A DNA stretch of 15,791 nt from Minisyncoccota bacterium (GTDB taxonomy: Bacteria > Patescibacteriota > Minisyncoccia > Phycocordibacterales > Phycocordibacteraceae). Within the stretch, counting starts at the first letter, position 1. Every line of letters starts with the position of its first letter. The stretch covers positions 1-15,791 of the forward strand of contig JAQUAU010000021.1 in the NCBI GenBank assembly GCA_028687085.1, in the 5' to 3' direction. The position numbers were made by a program, and so were the translations under genes. This document shows, in pieces, positions 11,371 to 15,791 of this stretch. Under the pieces are notes generated by a model. The model was not told the DNA's origin. It saw only the letters and a list, made by a program, of their open reading frames with translations, and did not search any database.

Positions 11371-11952
11371 TTATGCTTCTGGAAGATTGAAATGCCGGCG
11401 AATGCTTTTGTCGTGCTCGATTGTGTCGGCAATCGCATAAAGCACATCCTTCCCTATTTTGAGTTCCGCCTTGAGAAGCGCGATGAAATCTTCGCAGTCA
11501 TACGGATATACCCAGACACTGTCCTGCAGACGCACAAACCCTATCTCACTCATAACCGTACGGAGGCGCAGTCGTATCTTTCGACGTCGTTCCGGGATAT
11601 CAAATGCGACCATGCGCCAACGGCCGTCCCATTTCTTCTTCTGATCTTTCAATGTGACCTTCGCTTGTTCAAACGCGAGAGCCTGATGTCCCTTCGGCGT
11701 TATTTGCAAGAATTTCTTTCCATCCCGTTCCACCCAGTTCGCATAACCTTTCGCAACAAGCCGACCAGCAACCGACTTCATTCGGTATTTCAGGTTGTAT
11801 CTGTCGTTGGGCAGGTACTTGAGAAGTTGGACGGCATTTCCGGCAATCGCCGCAAACGCGATGACTCCTGGTACGGCGACCGTCGCCAGCACAGCATGTT
11901 GGATATCTCGTTTCCGCTTTCGCTTCCGTGACACTTCTTCCAACTTCCCCAT
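11371..11952 (-). CDS. PaaX/Cas2-like winged-helix protein with membrane helix
   Basis: 193 residues in three parts. A basic start (KRKRKRD) and a hydrophobic helix at about 19-41; a winged-helix segment at about 42-95 (LLKYLPNDRYNLKYRMKSVAGRLVAKGYANWVERDGKKFLQITPKG); and a C-terminal ferredoxin-like domain shared by PaaX and Cas2 at about 105-193 (KWDGRWRMVAFDIPERRRKIRLRLR, then GFVRLQDSVWVYPYDCEDFIALL). D118 in FDIP matches the Cas2 catalytic/metal Asp. Stand-alone proteins of this kind occur in CPR genomes (from memory). There is no CRISPR array or other cas gene here. Direct repeats A and B flank the gene. TAGAAT at 11964-11959 lies 6 nt before ATG 11952, so the mRNA may be leaderless; GTG at 11934 is an alternative start. 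Confidence 0.8.
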   Translation of the reverse strand: MGKLEEVSRKRKRKRDIQHAVLATVAVPGVIAFAAIAGNAVQLLKYLPNDRYNLKYRMKSVAGRLVAKGYANWVERDGKKFLQITPKGHQALAFEQAKVTLKDQKKKWDGRWRMVAFDIPERRRKIRLRLRTVMSEIGFVRLQDSVWVYPYDCEDFIALLKAELKIGKDVLYAIADTIEHDKSIRRHFNLPEA

Positions 11953-11968
11953 CTCCCTATTCTAAATC

Positions 11969-12013
11969 AAATCTCACTATCTTTGCCGACCGGATGTGGA
12001 TAGTGAGATTTAG
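11969..12013. repeat. Direct repeat B flanking the PaaX/Cas2-like gene
   Basis: 45 nt. A perfect 13-bp inverted repeat, AAATCTCACTATC (11969-11981) with GATAGTGAGATTT (11999-12011), encloses a 17-nt spacer that is almost identical in repeat A. It lies 17 bp upstream of the gene start, where it could also be an operator. Confidence 0.75.
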
Positions 12014-12053
12014 GGAATACTCACCGGCACTGTGACGAAAATATTTTATATTC

Positions 12054-12200
12054 TTATTTTATCTTCTTCGAAAGATACATCTGAATGAAAATAATTACCC
12101 CGCTTATGAGAGCTAGAGCATCAGCCCAGGGATACGGAAGAAAGAGCCCATAAATCCAGTAAGAAACAATGACAACAAAAAGAGAATAGAGAAGACTCAT
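12054..12200 (-). CDS. 48-residue membrane peptide, SemiSWEET-like C-terminal half
   Basis: A short frame (MSLLYSLFVVIVSYWIYGLF, then LPYPWADALALISGVIIFIQMYLSKKIK) with two hydrophobic helices. The pattern SLLYSLFVVIVSYWIYGLF...P...D/N..L.L..GVIIFIQMY recalls helices 2-3 of SemiSWEET/MtN3 proteins, whose full unit has three helices and about 85-90 residues. Helix 1 is missing, so this may be a truncated gene or an unrelated small protein. It starts 5 nt after the gyrA stop without a Shine-Dalgarno, so it would depend on gyrA translation. Codons are A/T-rich compared with gyrA. Confidence 0.45.
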   Translation of the reverse strand: MSLLYSLFVVIVSYWIYGLFLPYPWADALALISGVIIFIQMYLSKKIK

Positions 12201-12205
12201 AAATT

Positions 12206-14698
12206 CTAGAGCGCCACCATTGAGGCGATGGAGTCGCCCTCGCGCATCTTCATGATGCGCACGCCCTGGGTGGCGCGGGAGAGGAGCGAGATCTCAGCCA
12301 CCGTCGTGCGGATCACCTGACCCTTCTTCGAGACAACGACGACTTCTTCGTCAACGCCCTCGCCCGAGACGACGCGCGCGCCGATAATCTCACCGGTCTT
12401 CGGCGTCACCTCAGCCGTCTTGATGCCGGAGCCGCCGCGGCCCTGCACCTTATATTCGGACATCTTAGTGCGCTTGCCGTAGCCCTTGCTCATGATGACG
12501 AGGAGCGATACGTCCTTGGCCGCGGCGGGGATAACTTCAGCAGAGACTACCTTATCGCCCTTCTTCACACTCATGCCGCGCACGCCGCCCGCGGTGCGGC
12601 CCATCTCGCGCACGTCTTCAGTATCAAATCGGATCGACTGACCCTTTGCAGAGACAATCGAGACCGTATCGCCTTCGCCCGAGAGGTTCGCGGAGACGAG
12701 CGTGTCACCCTTCTTCAGATTAATCGCGATGATTCCCGAGCGACGCACGTCTGAGAAGCTCTTAGCCGCCACGCGCTTTGCGACGCCTTCGTGTGTGACA
12801 AAAACGATCGAGGATGCCTCGAGGGCTGCACCCTTCGGCACTGCGAGCACGCTTGTCACCGACTCCTCGCCTGCGAGCTGGAGGAAGTTCATGATGGACT
12901 TGCCCTTGGTCGCACGCTTTCCTTCTGGTATCTCGTACATCTTGATCTGGTACGCCTTGCCGAAGTTGGTGAAGAAGAGCAAGTCGCTGTGCGCCGAGGT
13001 TACGAGGAAGTGCGTCACGATATCCTCCTCCTTGGTCGCGATGTCGACGACGCCCACGCCGCCGCGCTTCTGCCGGCGATACTCAGCCGGATTAGTGCGC
13101 TTCACGTAGCCGCCTTCGGTGAGGACGAGCATCGACTCTTCGTCGGGCACGAGGTCTTCAACCGAGATGTTCTGCACGCCGCCGCGCACTATCTTAGTGC
13201 GGCGATCATCGCCGTATTTCTCTGCGAGCTCTTCGAGCTCCTTCTTCACGACGGCGAGAATCTTCTTCGGCGACGAGAGGATCTCCTTCAGCTTCTTGAT
13301 CAGCGCCTGCACCTCGGAGAGCTCGTCTTCGAGCTTCTTGCGCTCGAGGCCGGCGAGCTTGGAGAGCCGCATCTCGAGGATAGCGGCCGCCTGGAGAGCG
13401 GAAAAGCCGAACTTCTTCTGGAGCGCCAGCGATGCCGAGGGGATGTCCGCCGCCTTCTTGATGATCGCGATAACCTCGTCGATGTGATCGAGCGCCTTGC
13501 AGAGCCCGATCAGGATGTGCTCGCGCGCCTCAGCCTGTCGCAGGTCGTACTCGGTACGGCGCTTCACGACCTCTTGGCGGTGCTTGATAAAGTGCCCGAG
13601 CATACCGTGAAGCGAGAGCATCTCCGGCACGCCGTCGACGAGCGCGAGCATGTTGTAGTGGAAGGTGCTCTCGAGCTCGGTGTGCTTGTAGAGTGCGTTT
13701 AAGACCGCCTGCGGGTGCGCCGTACCCTTCAGCTCGACGACGATGCGGATATCCGGCCGGCCGTTTGCGTCGCCGGCCGACTCGTCGCGCAAATCGCGGA
13801 TGCCCTCGAGCTTCTTGTCCTGCACGAGCTCGGCCATGCGCATAATGAGCTCGCTCTTGTTCACGCGGTACGGGATCGAGGTGATGATGATCTTCGTATC
13901 CTTCTTGCCGTCGTCCACGATCTCGGCTTCGCCGCGCACCACCACCGGCCCCTTGCCGGTGCTGTACGCGTGCACGATGTCAGAGCGATTGAAGGCGACG
14001 CCGCCCATCGGGAAATCAGGACCCTTTACGAATTCGAGCAAGTCGCCGGTCGTCGCCTGAGGATTTTCTATCAAATGCACGGTCGCGGCGGCGACTTCGC
14101 GGAGATTGTGCGGCGGGATATTGGTCGCCATGCCCACTGCGATGCCGAGTGTCCCGTTCAAAAGCAGATTCGGCAATGCGGCCGGGAGCACGGCCGGCTC
14201 ATCGCGCGTCGCATCATAGTTCGGCGTCCACGCAACTGTCTCCTTCTCGAGATCAGCGAGGAGCGCATCAGAGATGCGCGACATCTTGGCCTCGGTGTAG
14301 CGCATAGCCGCTGGACTATCGCCGTCGATGGAGCCGAAGTTGCCCTGACCGAGCACGAGCGGATAGCGATAGGAAAATTCTTGCGCCATCTTGGCCATCG
14401 CGTCATACACGGCGACATCGCCGTGCGGATGGTACTTACCGAGCACTTCGCCGACCACGGTGGCTGACTTGCGAAACTTCACCGAGGGCGTGAGCCCCAT
14501 GTCGCGCATCGCGTAGAGGATGCGGCGGTGCACGGGCTTCAGCCCATCGCGCACGTCCGGCAGAGCGCGGCTCGTGATGACCGACATCGCGTAGCTGATA
14601 TACGACGTGCGCATCTCAGCGACAATCGGCTGATCAATGACATTTGCGGCGACTGTAGTCGCCGCATCTTTTTCTTTGTCCTCTTTACCGCGAGCCAT
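12206..14698 (-). CDS. gyrA: DNA gyrase subunit A
   Basis: Breakage-reunion subunit of the type IIA topoisomerase that adds negative supercoils. 830 residues (E. coli 875). The winged-helix region holds KYHPHGDVAVYD (89-99) and the catalytic Tyr134 in AAMRYTEAKMS. The tower and coiled-coil lie at about 360-500, and the C-terminal beta-pinwheel starts near 510 with the GyrA box QKRGGVG (543-549), which marks it as GyrA rather than ParC. The residue matching E. coli Ser83 is Val95, and Asp87 is kept as Asp99. No Shine-Dalgarno is seen. TTGATA-18-TAAATA ends 6 nt before ATG, pointing to a leaderless mRNA. gyrB is not in the window. Confidence 0.96.
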   Translation of the reverse strand: MARGKEDKEKDAATTVAANVIDQPIVAEMRTSYISYAMSVITSRALPDVRDGLKPVHRRILYAMRDMGLTPSVKFRKSATVVGEVLGKYHPHGDVAVYDAMAKMAQEFSYRYPLVLGQGNFGSIDGDSPAAMRYTEAKMSRISDALLADLEKETVAWTPNYDATRDEPAVLPAALPNLLLNGTLGIAVGMATNIPPHNLREVAAATVHLIENPQATTGDLLEFVKGPDFPMGGVAFNRSDIVHAYSTGKGPVVVRGEAEIVDDGKKDTKIIITSIPYRVNKSELIMRMAELVQDKKLEGIRDLRDESAGDANGRPDIRIVVELKGTAHPQAVLNALYKHTELESTFHYNMLALVDGVPEMLSLHGMLGHFIKHRQEVVKRRTEYDLRQAEAREHILIGLCKALDHIDEVIAIIKKAADIPSASLALQKKFGFSALQAAAILEMRLSKLAGLERKKLEDELSEVQALIKKLKEILSSPKKILAVVKKELEELAEKYGDDRRTKIVRGGVQNISVEDLVPDEESMLVLTEGGYVKRTNPAEYRRQKRGGVGVVDIATKEEDIVTHFLVTSAHSDLLFFTNFGKAYQIKMYEIPEGKRATKGKSIMNFLQLAGEESVTSVLAVPKGAALEASSIVFVTHEGVAKRVAAKSFSDVRRSGIIAINLKKGDTLVSANLSGEGDTVSIVSAKGQSIRFDTEDVREMGRTAGGVRGMSVKKGDKVVSAEVIPAAAKDVSLLVIMSKGYGKRTKMSEYKVQGRGGSGIKTAEVTPKTGEIIGARVVSGEGVDEEVVVVSKKGQVIRTTVAEISLLSRATQGVRIMKMREGDSIASMVAL

Positions 14699-14704
14699 AC
14701 AAGA

Positions 14705-14734
14705 TATTTAAAAGTGTAACTATTTCAATATCAA
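14705..14734 (-). promoter_or_regulatory. Putative gyrA promoter
   Basis: On the minus strand TTGATA (14734-14729), an 18-nt spacer and TAAATA (14710-14705), six bases before the gyrA ATG. It overlaps the last codons of the upstream gene. Transcription would begin at or next to the A of the start codon. Confidence 0.5.
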
Positions 14735-15069
14735 AACGGGAGCGTCGTCTGTTCGGCCTGCTTGTTCGAGCGTGTGAGCGGAGCAGCGTCGATGATATCG
14801 ATGCGCGCCGGTGCGTCCGCGCTCACAGAGGGGAGCGCCGCTGCGGCGCCGGCGAGGCCGCTCGTATCACTCGAACCGTTTGCCTCCGGCGCCGCGGCGG
14901 CGCCGGCTGAGCTCCCCCGTATCGCGAACGCGCCCGTCGCGAGCGAGCCGGCGAGCCACACGAAGGCGATAATCGCGGTGATGCCCCCGGCGAGGCCGAA
15001 GACGACCCGTTTGCGGATGTGATGCGGCTGACCCTTCACGTATTCGATATGCTCGAAAATCGTTTTCAT
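14731..15069 (-). CDS. Hypothetical single-helix membrane protein
   Basis: 112 residues: a cytoplasmic basic start (MKTIFEHIEYVKGQPHHIRKRVVFG), one membrane helix at about 22-48 (VVFGLAGGITAIIAFVWLAGSLATGAF), then an Ala/Gly/Ser-rich outside tail without motifs. The N-terminal motif EHIEYVK..PHH.RK recurs, from memory, in CPR proteins of unknown function. It begins one base after the stop of the metallo-hydrolase-like gene, so they are co-translated, and ends 32 bp before gyrA. Confidence 0.7.
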   Translation of the reverse strand: MKTIFEHIEYVKGQPHHIRKRVVFGLAGGITAIIAFVWLAGSLATGAFAIRGSSAGAAAAPEANGSSDTSGLAGAAAALPSVSADAPARIDIIDAAPLTRSNKQAEQTTLPF

Positions 15070-15070
15070 C

Positions 15071-15712
15071 TTAAGGTGTTATCACCAGTATACTCCCATC
15101 GCGGCCGACAAGATCCTTCTTCTTCAGTGTGAGCTTGTCGACCTTCTCGCTCCCGTTGCCCGTCTCTTTCAAAAACGCCTCGAGCGACTTCGGCGCGCCG
15201 ATACCGCTCCAGTGCATCGGGATGATGATCTTGGGCTCGAGCGAGACTGCGAGCTTATGCGCGTCTTCAGCCGAGAGGACGCCATCGCCCCCGACCGGCA
15301 CAAACAATACATCGATTTCATCGATGCTCTCCCGCGCCTCTTTTGACAGTTCAGTATCAGCAAGCGCGCCGAGGTGCACAATCGTCATGTCTTCGAGATC
15401 TACACTATATATAGTGTTCACTGCTTCGGTTTGACCCTTGGCGAGGCCATACTTCGACTTCGACAAGAATCCTTGAATCACGATACCTTGTCGCTCATAT
15501 TCACCCGGACCCGTGATGGCGAAGGGCTTTTTATCGCCATACGTAACTTCGTCAATGCCGTTCATGTCGGGATGGTTTCTGGACACGAGTGCGATGTCTG
15601 CGCCGAAGCGCGATGCTGACAGGGTCGCACCCTTCGCCACCGGGTCGAAGACGAGCGTCAGGTCGCCGAAGCTGACCTTGAAGCACTGTCCGCCGTGGTG
15701 AGTTATGACCAT
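15071..15712 (-). CDS. Metallo-beta-lactamase-fold protein, UlaG-like, degenerate metal site
   Basis: 213 residues from ATG 15712; a longer form from ATG 15733 is possible, but an extended -10 overlaps that codon. The fold is readable: MVITHHGGQCFKVSFGDLTLVFDP, DIALVSRNHPDMNG, ITGPGEYERQGIVIQGF, NTIYSVDLEDMTIVHLGAL, VLFVPVGGDGVLSAEDAHKLAVSLEPKIIIPMHW. In the usual HxHxDH position it has SRNHPDMN, keeping one His and one Asp; the last His (PMHW) is kept. It is therefore a UPF0173/UlaG-like relative whose catalysis is doubtful. First gene of the minus-strand group leading to gyrA. Confidence 0.82.
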   Translation of the reverse strand: MVITHHGGQCFKVSFGDLTLVFDPVAKGATLSASRFGADIALVSRNHPDMNGIDEVTYGDKKPFAITGPGEYERQGIVIQGFLSKSKYGLAKGQTEAVNTIYSVDLEDMTIVHLGALADTELSKEARESIDEIDVLFVPVGGDGVLSAEDAHKLAVSLEPKIIIPMHWSGIGAPKSLEAFLKETGNGSEKVDKLTLKKKDLVGRDGSILVITP

Positions 15713-15723
15713 ATAATGCTTCA

Positions 15724-15732
15724 ATTCTAGCA
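15724..15732 (-). promoter_or_regulatory. Extended -10 of the metallo-hydrolase-like gene
   Basis: TGCTAGAAT on the minus strand fits TGnTATAAT with one change. It lies 11 nt before ATG 15712, giving a leader of about 5 nt or less. No good -35 is seen, as is usual for extended -10 promoters. Confidence 0.5.
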
Positions 15733-15755
15733 TAAAACCTACCCGTGCGAAAGCT

Positions 15756-15791
15756 AAAGGTTCGACCTTAAATCCCGAATTCCAAGGTCGA
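15756..15791. repeat. Palindrome at window end
   Basis: TCGACCTT (15762-15769) and AAGGTCGA (15784-15791) form an 8-bp perfect inverted repeat, and an overlapping AAGGT-TCG-ACCTT lies at 15757-15769. It may continue past the window. Confidence 0.4.

Noticed and set aside
11074..11931. 285-codon plus-strand frame opposite the PaaX/Cas2-like gene
   Set aside because: It runs through a terminator hairpin, repeat A and the antisense of a recognisable protein; no Shine-Dalgarno or protein-like features.
11324..12013. CRISPR array next to the Cas2-like gene
   Set aside because: Only two repeat copies, 645 bp apart with a gene between them; no regular spacers and no cas1.
12702..14467. Long plus-strand open frames opposite gyrA (up to 303 codons)
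   Set aside because: gyrA on the minus strand is unmistakable; high GC and biased third positions open the opposite frames. The translations look low-complexity and match nothing.

Overview
The window looks like a chromosomal piece of a Candidate Phyla Radiation (Patescibacteria, Parcubacteria-like) genome. This is inferred from protein style, not from a search: a short IF-2 that starts at the G-domain, a tandem array of two-helix pilin-like proteins, a stand-alone PaaX/Cas2-like protein with an N-terminal membrane helix, tRNAs without encoded CCA, tight gene packing and few Shine-Dalgarno sites. Most of the window is visibly GC-rich (about 57% in a line counted by hand); the two genes at 4179-6097 are lower (about 47% in one counted line).

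Layout. 1-648 (-): 5' part of a cysteine desulfurase-like gene, interrupted in frame by a palindromic insert and cut by the window edge. 707-2514 (+): infB and rbfA, translationally coupled. 2509-4072: a tRNA region with tRNA-Cys(GCA) (-), tRNA-Leu(TAA) (+), murI (+) starting 7 nt after that tRNA, tRNA-Leu(TAG) (-) and tRNA-Lys(CTT) (+). Two of these tRNAs (Cys and Lys) are followed on their own strand by the same kind of structured element: a first hairpin, a second hairpin with loop TAGCAR and a covarying stem, a conserved GC-rich block and a third hairpin. 4092-6154 (+): a promoter, an SPFH protein and a four-helix membrane protein with good Shine-Dalgarno sites, closed by a terminator.

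10441-6171 (-): a compact operon of a SAM methyltransferase, a membrane-anchored solute-binding protein and six tandem pilin-like two-helix proteins, with a second promoter before the last two. 10450-11370: a short unknown gene, several strong hairpins/terminators and an orphan reading frame without a start. 11324-12013: a PaaX/Cas2-like gene flanked by two 45-46 nt direct repeats, each itself an imperfect palindrome. 12054-15733 (-): a 48-residue membrane peptide, gyrA, a one-helix membrane protein and a degenerate metallo-beta-lactamase-fold protein, reading as one transcription direction.

Most notable: the repeated three-hairpin tRNA trailer element (one copy is bounded by a direct repeat of the tRNA 3' end), the repeat-flanked PaaX/Cas2-like gene, the pilin-like array, and repeated signs of leaderless transcription (a -10 box 6-11 nt before the start codon with no Shine-Dalgarno).
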